Source: Gliomastix tumulicola (taxonomy: Eukaryota > Ascomycota > Sordariomycetes > Hypocreales > Bionectriaceae). From it: a stretch of 64,000 nt of DNA. Location of the stretch: NCBI GenBank assembly GCA_001599755.1, contig BCHX01000001.1, positions 7,192,001 through 7,256,000 on the forward strand, in the 5' to 3' direction. Below the pieces are notes generated by a model. It saw nothing but the letters and a program-made list of their open reading frames with translations. It made no database searches and was not told where the DNA came from. The translations under genes were made by a program, and so were the position numbers. Below, one piece after another: positions 23,183 through 32,748 of this stretch. The stretch's first letter is position 1. Each line of letters starts with the position of its first letter.

Positions 23183-24820
23183 ATGAGCAGAAACATTCTC
23201 ATCCTGTCGTTACTGGCCCTCAGAGCCTACGGTGCGCCAGTCCGCCCCGTCACCGAGTCGACAGCTACGACGACTCCCTCAGAGACCCCAGACGATGCAT
23301 CTACTGCTGCCGCATCCCACGAGACATTCTCGGCAGTCTCCAATACTCAAACTACCACAGCCACCCAAACCACCACTGAACCACCCGCACCAACCATCGC
23401 CCGCGTCCGCCCGGAATGGGTCGAAGACTATGAAGCCAGATTCGGCCGCGGCGCCCTCCGGGACCGATGGAAGACCATGACGCTCCCGCCCTGGGCGCCG
23501 CTCCTCACCGACCCCAGATACCACAACACCAGAATCAACTCGGACTTCTACGACGGGCCCATGACGGACTACACGCACTGGGAGCAGACGCACACATCAA
23601 TCACGGATAAGGAGGAGTTCCTCAGCACGATCGTCACCAAGAAGTATGGCGTGCTCACCCCACCCATCATCGAGCTCGAGTTCCGGCCGGGTAACATCTA
23701 CATCCCGTGGCCGGACTGGTATGACCCGTATCAGCAGTTGTACGGGGAGAAGAACTTCCCTGGACGGATACAGCCGCATGAGTCTGATTACCATCCGGAA
23801 ATGTTTGATCCGTGGGGGCTGCTTGGCGTGGGCGTCAGGACTACGACTACCTCGACGACGAGTGCGAATGCCACCTCGACTGCTGCGCCCGAGACGACCG
23901 CTCTGACGTCTAAGGGAGATGCGCCTGAGGATCTCGCGGTTCAAGACGTAGCGGGCGGTTCCCCCGGCGTCGACGGGGGAAATACGAATGTCACTGTGGA
24001 TAGAGAGATTCGAGACTTGGTGAACAGCCGCACCAATATCGGCAGCAATACTAATGAGACCGTGGATGGGGAGACTCGTGACCGCCTCAACTCCTTTGTC
24101 GTTGTCTCTGGCAGGACAGATCCAGCCATCGATACCGAGATCCGAGACCTTGTGAACAGCCGCACCAACGTTGGACCAAACGGCGAAACCAACCTGACCA
24201 TGGATCGAGAGACTCGTGACCGACTCAACACCTTTGTCATTGTCTCTGGCACGACAGATCCAGCAATGGACTCCGAGATTCGAGATCTTGTGAACAGCCG
24301 CACCAACGTTGGTCGAAACGGCGAAACGAACGTCACTGTGGATGGAGAGGTTCGTGATCTCGTGAACAGCCGTATCAACGTTTCCATCAACGGCACCACG
24401 AATGCTACAGTGGGCGAAGGGGTTCGCGATCTACTCAACTTCTTTGTCATTGTCCCCGGGATAGCGGGAGGATCCTCAGTCAAAGCCAAGCCACGTAATG
24501 ACGACTCTCACTCTCAGGAGGAAGAGAATAGCAAGCCAACTCCCCAGAGCACCCCCATCCAGAAACTTGCACGGATGACTCCCGAGGAGATCAAGTCTGC
24601 GCTCGAGACGTGGGATGGGCAGACCCATGTCTGGGCAGATCAGAAGGCAGACCAGCGGCTCGGTGAGGGTGAGGCTGTTGACGTCAGGAATGCCGGTATT
24701 GTCAACGGAGGCGCTCCTTCTGTTGTTCAGGGTGTGACAGTCGTTCACACGACGCTGGCAACAAGGACAACAGTGAGAGGAGGGTGGATGGCAGATGGCG
24801 CTATTCGAACAACCATGTAG
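23183..24820 (+). CDS. Secreted protein with RDLVNSR tandem repeats
   Basis: Single exon, 545 residues. A signal peptide covers about residues 1-17. A Thr/Ser-rich stretch (residues 24-75) resembles an O-glycosylated linker. Next comes a Trp/Tyr/Pro-rich region (residues 85-210), then a tandem repeat region (about 270-430) of six units of 20-25 residues, each opening with a variant of EIRDLVNSRTN or ETRDRLNTFV and separated by NGET/NVT/NLT sequons. At least six N-glycosylation sequons occur there. The C-terminus is acidic, then basic. No GPI signal is evident. Likely an extracellular or cell-wall-associated glycoprotein of unknown function. Repeat DNA is also conserved (a GTGAACAGCCGC core appears four times), consistent with recent duplication. 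Confidence 0.8.
   Translation: MSRNILILSLLALRAYGAPVRPVTESTATTTPSETPDDASTAAASHETFSAVSNTQTTTATQTTTEPPAPTIARVRPEWVEDYEARFGRGALRDRWKTMTLPPWAPLLTDPRYHNTRINSDFYDGPMTDYTHWEQTHTSITDKEEFLSTIVTKKYGVLTPPIIELEFRPGNIYIPWPDWYDPYQQLYGEKNFPGRIQPHESDYHPEMFDPWGLLGVGVRTTTTSTTSANATSTAAPETTALTSKGDAPEDLAVQDVAGGSPGVDGGNTNVTVDREIRDLVNSRTNIGSNTNETVDGETRDRLNSFVVVSGRTDPAIDTEIRDLVNSRTNVGPNGETNLTMDRETRDRLNTFVIVSGTTDPAMDSEIRDLVNSRTNVGRNGETNVTVDGEVRDLVNSRINVSINGTTNATVGEGVRDLLNFFVIVPGIAGGSSVKAKPRNDDSHSQEEENSKPTPQSTPIQKLARMTPEEIKSALETWDGQTHVWADQKADQRLGEGEAVDVRNAGIVNGGAPSVVQGVTVVHTTLATRTTVRGGWMADGAIRTTM
24000..24446 (+). repeat. Intragenic coding tandem repeats
   Basis: Six related units of about 60-75 bp within the secreted glycoprotein gene. 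They alternate between a DLVNSR type and a DRLNTFVIVSG type, so the larger repeating unit is about 135 bp. Confidence 0.8.
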
Positions 24821-25120
24821 GGGGCTTGCCTTTAGGCACTTACGTATTATTTCAGTATTCTTTAAATTATTTTATCATTTTTCTATCGTTTCTACTATTT
24901 ATGCGATGATCAGAAGGGTAGTAATATAAGATGAAAATACATCAATGAATTTCAACATGTCAGCGGGTGAATACCTCTAGGGTAGGTGATGTTACACCTG
25001 ACATCAGTGAGGTGGGGTCAAAACGCGTTCACGCTCGATGTGAAGATTGAGGGCAATCATCTCACTTGCACATTATTATCACTCACAATTATGGCCTAAG
25101 CAGACTGTTAATTAACAAAC
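24821..25120. other. Intergenic, AT-rich
   Basis: 300 bp, noticeably more A/T-rich than its neighbours just after the stop codon of the repeat protein. It holds a 3' region and the promoter of the helicase gene; no gene seen. Confidence 0.5.
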
Positions 25121-27238
25121 ATGGCCGGTGGTAAGTGTATTCCTCAGCGCTGCTTCCCTGCTTCTTGTGTAGTCGCAGCGGAACGCACCCACGCAGGGCA
25201 GATCCAAAGCTTGGCAAACGTGCTGACCATCTCGACAGGCACCGCTGTGCGTCCAGCGTCTGCGGAGCGACTACCTCCAGCTGTCGATGTGTCGGTCACA
25301 GTCCTCCAGCCAGCGTCCTACCGAACGCGAAATGATGGCAATGATGGCGAGTCGACGATAGTTGGCTCTGAAATCGCTGTGGTCGAGACGTTGTATGCGT
25401 CAAAGGACATAAGGCGAGTGGAGTACGGCCCTCAGCAGGAGCCTGTAGTCCAGACGCACTCTCTAGAGCCGCCGCTTGACACGTTGGCAAACCAGACCCT
25501 AGAAGGGCCAGATGATGTCAAGAAGGAACCTGAGCTAGATTACGAGGAGGGTGTTGATCTGCATGAAGGAAAGATCCCCCAAAGAAAGAACGAGAAAGCT
25601 ACCGGCCTAGACGACTACATCGACCTCACATCAGACGCTGAGGACGACGTGGAACCCCTTGATGGCCCCCAACTGAACGCAGAGCAACAGCACGTGGTAG
25701 ACCTGATCATGCAAGGCAAAAACGTCTTCTACACAGGCTCGGCCGGCTGCGGCAAGTCCACCGTCCTCCAAGCAGCCGTGCGCCAGCTCAGAAAAACCAA
25801 CAAAAACGTCCACGTCCTGGCACCCACGGGAAAAGCCGCTCTCGGGGTCGGAGGCGAGACGACCTGGAGCTACCTGGGCTGGGTCGTCTCAGACAAGAAG
25901 TCGAGCTTCGAGAAACTGGTCGCGGATAGACGCGATGGCAGAAAGAGCAGGTTCGCGACGAAGCGAATCCGGAAAACACACGTTATCATCATCGACGAGA
26001 TCAGCATGGTGGAAAATCACTTCCTGGAGCGCATGAACCGCTTCATGAAGGCTGTTAGGGACCAGTGGATCGACGAACATATGGCGAAGCCGTTTGGGGG
26101 TGTCCAGATCGTGGTGAGTGGTGATTTCTGCCAGCTGCCTCCTGTGCAGCCTCTGAAGGACTGTCCGGAGTGTGGTCTCGAGACGGCGATGCGCGACGAC
26201 GGCTTGAAGGACTGCCCGGAGCAGCACGGCCCGTGGGACAACGACGAGAAGTGGGCGTTCAAGAGCGCGGCTTGGAAGGAGTGCAAGTTTGTCTCTGTCA
26301 GCCTCAAGGAGATTCACAGGCAGAGCGACGCCTCATTCATCAAAATGCTCCAGAAGAGACGAATCGGTGTGCGGCTGTCCCCCTCCCAGGTCGACATCCT
26401 CATGGACCACCCGTGCGATGTGGTTGGCGCGACGCACATCTTCCCCAAGAAGGACGAAGTGAGGGCCCTGAACGACAAAATGTTCAACAGGTTGAAGACG
26501 CCGATTCACACCTACAAGGCGGTCGATGCCTGCGACAGCAACGGCAACGACTACGTCGAGCGACACTTGACGGCCCGAGAGAAGGACGGGACGCTGACGA
26601 AACTCGCGGACCACCGCTTCGAGTCCGAGGTCCAGCTGCGGCTGGGCATGCACGTCGTTCTCCTGACGAATCTCGACGTGCGGAACGGACTTGTCAACGG
26701 CAGTGTCGGCGTCATCTGCGCGTTCGAGCCCTTTGATCCTCACAAGCTTCCCATTCCCGCCGAGCACGCCAATGTCTCTCAAGACCGGGACTTCCTGTAC
26801 GGAGAGCACGCAGAGCTCATGGCAAGGGCAATAAGAAAGTATGCCCGGGACCAGAATAACGACGCACTGGTCTGGCCACGGGTGCGGTTCCTGGACAACC
26901 TCAACAAGCGCGTCATCTATCCTCACTGCGCCGTGGAGTTCATCGGCGCCCGTAAGCCCTACGTGCTCCTCCATCGCACGCAGCTTCCCCTGATGCCGGC
27001 GTGGGCGATGACGATTCACAAGGCGCAGGGCATGACGCTCAGCCGGGTCATTGTTGACCTTGCCTCCGCGTTTGAGGATCAGCAGGTTTATGTGGCGCTG
27101 TCGCGGGCACGGACGCTGGATGGACTGCAGATCACGGGGGGGAGACATGTCTTGGAGCAAAAGGGCGGCACCAGCGATGCCGTGCGGGAGTTTCTGGCCG
27201 AGGTGTTTGGGGATGACGTTCTGGACATTGAGGAGTGA
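25121..27238 (+). CDS. Pif1-like DNA helicase
   Basis: SF1B 5'-3' DNA helicase of the Pif1/RecD-like group. The open frame encodes 705 residues; a GTAAGT at 25131 and TAG at 25172 define a possible 42-nt in-frame intron, leaving a 10-nt first exon. Motifs: Walker A GSAGCGKST near residue 206, Walker B IIDEISM near 290, motif III GDFCQLPPV near 337, and the C-terminal AMTIHKAQGMTLSRV plus YVALSRARTLDGL. An acidic N-terminal region of 170 residues precedes the motor. An insert after motif III carries CPECG and a second CPEQHG, suggestive of a metal site. The canonical fungal PIF1 acts in mitochondria and at telomeres; this could be a divergent paralogue. No transposon genes surround it. Confidence 0.9.
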   Translation: MAGGKCIPQRCFPASCVVAAERTHAGQIQSLANVLTISTGTAVRPASAERLPPAVDVSVTVLQPASYRTRNDGNDGESTIVGSEIAVVETLYASKDIRRVEYGPQQEPVVQTHSLEPPLDTLANQTLEGPDDVKKEPELDYEEGVDLHEGKIPQRKNEKATGLDDYIDLTSDAEDDVEPLDGPQLNAEQQHVVDLIMQGKNVFYTGSAGCGKSTVLQAAVRQLRKTNKNVHVLAPTGKAALGVGGETTWSYLGWVVSDKKSSFEKLVADRRDGRKSRFATKRIRKTHVIIIDEISMVENHFLERMNRFMKAVRDQWIDEHMAKPFGGVQIVVSGDFCQLPPVQPLKDCPECGLETAMRDDGLKDCPEQHGPWDNDEKWAFKSAAWKECKFVSVSLKEIHRQSDASFIKMLQKRRIGVRLSPSQVDILMDHPCDVVGATHIFPKKDEVRALNDKMFNRLKTPIHTYKAVDACDSNGNDYVERHLTAREKDGTLTKLADHRFESEVQLRLGMHVVLLTNLDVRNGLVNGSVGVICAFEPFDPHKLPIPAEHANVSQDRDFLYGEHAELMARAIRKYARDQNNDALVWPRVRFLDNLNKRVIYPHCAVEFIGARKPYVLLHRTQLPLMPAWAMTIHKAQGMTLSRVIVDLASAFEDQQVYVALSRARTLDGLQITGGRHVLEQKGGTSDAVREFLAEVFGDDVLDIEE

Positions 27239-28003
27239 CTTGAGTAGGGTGGGAGCTAGCTAGCCATAGCTATCTTTGTCAAAGTAATGATTAACGTAAC
27301 GTGCGTTTTGCCGTTGTGCACATGTTGTAAAGAGTGAATTCAGCTTGGCTTTTGCCTGAGTCGTTGCCAACTGGCAGTCTCAGCCCCAGTATCTCGTATA
27401 TGCAGGAGACTTCCACCTACCGACCTTTGGCTTAGAGCGATGCAGGACGTGCAAGACTCTCCAATCACGAAATGACTCTTGATTTAGCGATGCCGTTCAA
27501 AGTCCAGACCCTGCTGACAGCTGACGCGGGCGCTGGATCCTTACTGATTTAGGGCTCACCCCGCACTCTTGCAGGCCGGCAACCGAAAGGAGGCATGCCG
27601 ACCGGGGTAGTTGCGAGCTGATCCTGCACCTTGCATGCACTTTCCTGGGTCATGGAAAGGATGTGCCGTGCGGTCAGGCACTGGGAGTGGCCACGCTTGG
27701 GCTCGGATGCGTTTGGTTGGATGTCACCGCCCACGATGCTACTGCAATGTGCCAAACTGGGCAACGACGTGTTGAGAATAGACAGCTGAAGCTGACACGA
27801 TCAACTTCATGGCAGCTGAACTGACCTCGACCTGTTTCAACATCGAAATAGAACAGAGGAACAGAGTGGTAAAATGGTATAAATATCCTACTTGTGCCGC
27901 CTATCCAAGCAACTCATTCCTCACCAGCAACTCGCAACACGCAACACGCAACACTCAGCTCTTCCACCAATCTCAAACTTTGAACAACTACTACACATTC
28001 ACC
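27239..28003. promoter_or_regulatory. Long upstream region of a small, TATA-driven gene
   Basis: 765 bp without a gene. The last 130 bp hold a TATAAATA box at 27878 and a C/A-rich leader with three consecutive CGCAACA-like units, typical of highly expressed fungal genes. Confidence 0.55.
27878..27885 (+). promoter_or_regulatory. TATA box
   Basis: TATAAATA, 126 nt upstream of the ATG at 28004; the intervening leader is C/A-rich. Confidence 0.6.
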
Positions 28004-28590
28004 ATGGTGGTATGTTTACTCTCCTCCCATGCTCAGCATCTACTAACACCCCCCAGAACCTCACTGACAGCAACGGCGACGCCATCTGGTCCAACCCGGA
28101 CTTCTGGTACAAGATCACCCTCGCCGACGGCACGGAGCTCGGCACGGGCGACCGCTACCACGGCGGCCCCGTCTCCGAGGCCAACGGCCGCACCCTCATC
28201 AAGGTCGTCCCCGCCGGCAGCGGCCTCGTCTTCCGCTACCAGCGCTCCGACGGCGACAACCGCCGCAACCAGGGCTGGCCCATGGGCGACAAGGGCTACC
28301 TGCGCGGGCTGCAGGTGCACGACGACGGCACCGAGACGGTGCTGAACCTGAGCCTGAGCTGGGAGCCGAGCAAGCTGTGCCTGTACAACGACAACAGCAA
28401 CTACGGCATCCGTGCGCGGCAGCTCGCCGGCAACAGGGTTGCGCTGTACGGGTACAACAGGCACGGGACGCTGTGCGGGCTGAGGGTCACGTCCGAGGGG
28501 AATGTCATTGCGCATGAGAGCTCTTTTGCGCTGGCGCTGGACTGCCAGTTTGTCAAGGTCAGCACTGATGAGTTTTCGGGCGACTTTTAG
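28004..28590 (+). CDS. Small cytosolic protein of unknown family, probably abundant
   Basis: Two exons: a six-base first coding exon (28004-28009, Met-Val) and 28057-28590, joined across a 47-nt intron with GTATGT donor and CTACTAAC branch. Product 179 residues. No signal peptide or membrane segment. The sequence is rich in Gly, Asn, Asp, Tyr and Trp and seems to contain internal quasi-repeats (SDGDNRRNQGW, HDDGTETVLNL, YGIRARQLAGNRVALYGYN), suggestive of a beta-rich fold such as a beta-sandwich or trefoil. The strong C/G codon bias, TATA box and C/A-rich leader suggest high expression. I do not recognise the family; a lectin-like role is only a guess from composition. Confidence 0.75.
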
Positions 28591-28719
28591 GGCTAGACAA
28601 ACATGGGAGACTTGGTACGGTACGGTAGTAGGTGATCATTGGTAGTCACAAAAATCCAGTATCCAACGGTGTGAACAGTTCTTTAAGCTAGATGCCTGTG
28701 ATGGCAGTCTCTCAAGTCT

Positions 28720-29499
28720 TTATCGATTCCACCCCAATCCAATGCCCGGGTACTGGCTCTGGTCTATCGTAGCAGGCGGCTGCAGCCATCCACGGGCCTG
28801 GGCATCCAGAATCCCACTGAACCACGCGTTGGCAAACTTCTGATACCCGCTGTTGTTGGGATGCTTCTTGTCGCTCAGATCCGCCGTAGACGCAATGCCC
28901 ACCGGCGTTAGCAAGATGTGCTTCCCGGCCTGCTGCTTGCGCTGCACAAGCGCCCGGAGCTTCTGGTTGAAGGCGTCCGTGTTGCGCTGCATGCGCGCGT
29001 CGTTGGCCCAGATGACGGGAGCGACGAGGATGGTCGTGTAGGGAGACTGCTTGAGGATGCCGTCCAGGATGCCCTCGTAGAGCTGGGGCGCGATGTCCAG
29101 GTCAATCTCCAGGTCCATGTTGTTGGTGCCAGCGTGGATGAGGACCAGATTGGGCTTGGATGCTGTCGGCTTCTGCCAGAAGTTCTGGATGTCGGCGAGG
29201 TCGTCGCCGCTGTGGCCCTCGTGGTTGTTGTCCTGCATGGCACCGTTTCGCAGCGTCCCGATCATGTCGACCTTGATGCCCTCGGCACCGAGCTTCGTCC
29301 GGAGGTAGTCCCGGTATCCATTGTTGTGAGTCGAGCCGCTGCCCTTGGTGATGGAGTCGCCGAGCGTGAGGATGCGGAGGTTTGGAAGCGCAGCAGCAGC
29401 AGCAGAGGGTACAGGTAGAACAGTAGCCAAGAGGGCGGTAGCCCACACGAGGCTGGTCTGGAGACGCAAAGGGGACATTGTGATGAAAGGCAAGGCCAT
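28720..29499 (-). CDS. Secreted GDSL/SGNH-family esterase
   Basis: Extracellular ester hydrolase of the SGNH superfamily. Single exon, 259 residues; a signal peptide ends around residues 36-38 (Ala-rich). Block I LGDSITKGSG carries the nucleophile Ser49. Block III HAGTNN and the terminal DKKHPNNSG (Asp210, His213) complete the catalytic set, so it should be active. The order and the VMIGTLRNG-like region resemble fungal acetylxylan/rhamnogalacturonan-type esterases, but the substrate is not readable. The in-frame ATG at residue 8 is an alternative start. A TATA-like box lies about 60 nt upstream of the ATG. Confidence 0.9.
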   Translation of the reverse strand: MALPFITMSPLRLQTSLVWATALLATVLPVPSAAAAALPNLRILTLGDSITKGSGSTHNNGYRDYLRTKLGAEGIKVDMIGTLRNGAMQDNNHEGHSGDDLADIQNFWQKPTASKPNLVLIHAGTNNMDLEIDLDIAPQLYEGILDGILKQSPYTTILVAPVIWANDARMQRNTDAFNQKLRALVQRKQQAGKHILLTPVGIASTADLSDKKHPNNSGYQKFANAWFSGILDAQARGWLQPPATIDQSQYPGIGLGWNR

Positions 29500-29557
29500 C
29501 TAGTTGGCATTACTCTGCTAATGTCATGAGCACAAAGCGAGCAACAGCGTGTTTATG

Positions 29558-29564
29558 TATTATA
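29558..29564 (-). promoter_or_regulatory. TATA-like box of the GDSL esterase gene
   Basis: TATAATA on the minus strand about 60 nt upstream of the ATG at 29499. Confidence 0.4.
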
Positions 29565-30237
29565 AACGCCGATGGAAGCTGCATGGAGTTAGGAATGCGG
29601 GGGAGCGACTTCAGCTGCATTGGCTCCTCCACGCGCATCAAGCTCCTCCATCATCTCACCCAGAATTCTGAGAAAGGACTAGAAAGAAGGTCATTGGCTA
29701 ATTGAAAAGGCACCTCGGCTAGGTTGCATCGTAGGGTAGGATCCAGCAGATCTCCAGACGTGTTCATCCCGAGAGTCCCCGGACCATATGATCTCGGCCG
29801 GGGGTGCTCGGTAGAATTGCCGAAGGATCCAAGAAACCTGGCCCGTGCCACTGCATACGGGAAGCTGTGCCATTTGTGTAAGGCCTCAAAGAGCAGGTGC
29901 AGAACTATTTTAATCAATGACACGAGTCAAATCAGCCCAGCGATTGCAACGTTAAACCACATCTCAGCCGCGTGGTCCGTTGAGGTAGTATTTGAAAGGC
30001 ACTTGGCAGCGGTGCCTCGGCCTGGGAGACGTTCCAGACTGGCTGTGCCCCTCTGTTGATGGTAATCATGTACCTTGGATGAAGTTACCTGCAGTATCAG
30101 CGAGGCACTCTTACCTCCACGTCCCGAAATGGCCTTATTCACGCCTTGTCATTTCAGCTTGTCGTATTAGCTTGCATGCTGAATACTACCTCGTTTATAC
30201 TCATGGCCGATGTGCCGAAGGCAGGGGCTGTCGTGGT
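29565..30237. promoter_or_regulatory. Divergent promoter, GDSL esterase / deuterolysin
   Basis: About 670 bp between two divergent genes for secreted hydrolases. No gene seen. Confidence 0.5.
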
Positions 30238-30243
30238 TATATA
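30238..30243 (+). promoter_or_regulatory. TATA box of the deuterolysin gene
   Basis: TATATA, 110 nt upstream of the ATG at 30348. Confidence 0.5.
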
Positions 30244-30347
30244 GAGCCAATATCTGGACCTCGTGTAATCTACTCTTCCTGTCTCCTCAAGTCCCATTTT
30301 CAAACTGAAGGCTATCATAAAGAAAAAGTGCAACTTCACCGTCCGAG

Positions 30348-31496
30348 ATGAGACCTAACATCTTCCTCGCTGGGCTGGCGCCTCTTGTCGCTACAGCACT
30401 CTCTAACCGGGCTGAGGACACGGCTCTTTCGCTGACGATCAGCCAGGTCGGCAACACCGCCGTCAAAGCTACCCTGACCAACACGGCGGATCAAGACCTC
30501 AAGCTCCTGCGCAGCGGCTCTATCCTGGATGAGAATCTCATTGAGAAGTCCTACGTATTCTCTGATGGTGCGTGAACCTGTTTGCTTAAGTGGCGGGAAT
30601 TGCAACTGATGTCCTTCAAGGCGAGAAGCTTCTCTCCCATGGTATTCAGCCCCTTGTCGACCTCACTGCGCTCCAGGAGGAGAACTTCCAGATTCTATCT
30701 GTCGGGGAGAGCATCGAGCTTGACTGGGATGTCGCCGAAGACCACGACCTCAGCGCCGGCGGCGACTTCAACATCACCAGTTCAGGCCTCCTCTCGTACG
30801 CCGAATTCAACTCGACCGTTCCCTCTGGAACCATCCGCTACGAGTCCAATGTGGTGCAAGCTTCCGTCAACGGAGAGGAGGCCGCCAGCATGCTCACCAT
30901 CCTGGCCGACAAGCGTGCCTCCATCCAGAGCGACTGCCAGGGTGCCCAGCGCGACCAGACACGCTGGTCCCTCGGCTGGTGCCGAAGAATGGCCCTGTAC
31001 GCCGAGAAGGTCTCCCGCTCCGGGCCCGCGGACCGCATGAACTTCTTCTTCAAGTCGTCCGACGCCGCAACCCGCAAACGTGTGGGCGACAACTTCCACA
31101 AGATCGCCGTGGAGTGCGGTAGCCCTGTCACGGGCGTAGCGAGGGTCTTTTGCTCCGACCGCCACAGCTTCTGCCGGCCCGAGTACATCGCCTATGCGTA
31201 CGGCTCTGACATTGTCAACTGCCCTCTGTTCTTCCGTCTGCCTACCAATAACAAGGAGTGCCGCGCCAACACACAGGCTACTACTGCGATCCACGAGGCC
31301 AGCCATCTGAGTCAGATCATCGGCACCAGCGACTACAGCGGCTGCTACGGCATTGACTGCATCCGGAGCTTGTCGCGGGACCAGAACCTGAACCACGCTG
31401 ACACGTATAGCTTCTTTGCTCAAGGTATGTAAGCCTGTATCTGAAAGACTGAAGTATGTTGTCTAACAAATAACAGCTGCTAGCTCGGGCTGCTAA
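30348..31496 (+). CDS. Deuterolysin (M35 aspzincin metalloprotease)
   Basis: Secreted zinc endopeptidase. Exons 30348-30567, 30621-31424 and 31477-31496 give 347 residues, a usual prepro-enzyme length. The signal peptide is about residues 1-18, followed by a pro-region of about 150 residues. The catalytic domain contains HEASH (HExxH zinc motif) near residues 297-301 and the aspzincin GTSDYSGCYG near 306, supplying the third (Asp) ligand. The last intron separates only six residues (AASSGC), so the terminal cysteine, which probably forms a disulphide, is lost if that intron is missed. Such enzymes are secreted under acid or nitrogen-limited conditions in other fungi. Confidence 0.95.
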
Positions 31497-32036
31497 GCGG
31501 GCTCTCTGCCTTCTTCAATGCCAGATAGTACTATATCTTACTGTCGATATGAGTACAAATTTCAGGACGGTATATAGTTCAATATTCAATCACATATGTC
31601 ACAAATCATGGGCTAAGTTTAGTGAAGAGATCGGTATTGGCTACCTACTGCATTGGTTGATTGGTCTTGGAAAAAGCTCAAAGAAATATCAAACCGCGGT
31701 CGTAGCATTTTCAAGCCGTGGAATTCCGCACGGCACCATGTTGAGGTCAATATGCACGGCTCCATCGGCATCGCGAGAAAAGAAACAGGGCTTGGCGAAT
31801 ATCATCGGGTCCTACAACACACTCTTTGACTCCGTGCACTTCCAATGTCCTAACTAGCTGCCGCTTCTGATGTAGCATCGGGAAGAACCGCTGCAAATGA
31901 TCTAGGCGAAAGATGGATGTCAATTCGACTCCCAAGCACGTGCTTGGTTCTTGTATTCCAACAATAGCGGGCGCTGTACGCTGCTAATATATCTATACCA
32001 TACTGTCTATGTAGGTCATGTCTAAGTGATTATAGT
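31497..32036. other. Intergenic with a possible antisense gene relic
   Basis: 540 bp downstream of deuterolysin. On the minus strand (about 31935-31658) two adjacent frames read well either side of a single-base offset near 31780; this may be a decayed gene or chance. No intact gene. Confidence 0.4.
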
Positions 32037-32461
32037 CTACTCGTCGATCTCGTAGTCGAACCGTGTCACATCCTCTTTGTACGGCCACAGGTACTCGCTG
32101 GTCACCCTATTATCAGTTAGTTAGAATGATTGAAAGAAAGATCTCAGTGTCCTGGCCACCTACTTGTGATGCTCATCGCTGGCCTGGTACTCCTCGAGAG
32201 CCTTGCGGTCCTTGTGGTAGCTCACCAGCGCAAAGTGGTAGCCCTTGCTCCTCTCGATGGGATCCGTGATGGACGGGCCGCCGACAGTAAGACGCTGGTT
32301 GAGGACACACGGCAGGTCTCCCAATGTCTTGAGTGCCTTGACGAATGCCTGCCTGTGTTCTGCCGAGACCTCGGCACGGAACTTAAACAGGACTGCAAGG
32401 GTTAGTATAGGGTCCCGAGTTATCGCGAAGGTCACCACCAACCGATATGCACGACAGTCAT
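32037..32461 (-). CDS. Stress-responsive A/B barrel (Dabb) domain protein
   Basis: Exons (minus) 32461-32443, 32392-32164 and 32106-32037 give 105 residues, the length of a single Dabb domain. The start MTVVHIVLFKFR and the end VTSEYLWPYKEDVTRFDYEI are characteristic: His near the N-terminus, and the EYxxPYKxDV signature. The fold is a dimeric ferredoxin-like barrel found in stress-induced plant proteins and in several small cyclases and decarboxylases of polyketide pathways. The actual role is unknown here. The nearest genes, a dehydrogenase on the same strand and a Zn2Cys6 regulator, may share its pathway. Confidence 0.88.
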
Positions 32462-32748
32462 TCTGGCGACGTGATAGGGTTCCAGGTAGCGAGATGGTCC
32501 GAATCGGTCTGAGACTAGTCAGACACTCGTGGAAAAGGGTAAGTAATGTGACGTGGTACAGTTCACATATGCAGGCAGAGCTTAAATAGGAGGCGAGTGT
32601 CTAGGGTCACGGAGTTTCTCCGTAGCGCTTTGCGGACGCGATCAGCACTCGGGATCTTCCCGTCTCACGCGGTTTAGTTGCATCGGATGCGAGTACCAGA
32701 ACCGAGGAATCGGGACATTGCGAGCAATCGCATTTTTCATTATTGGTC

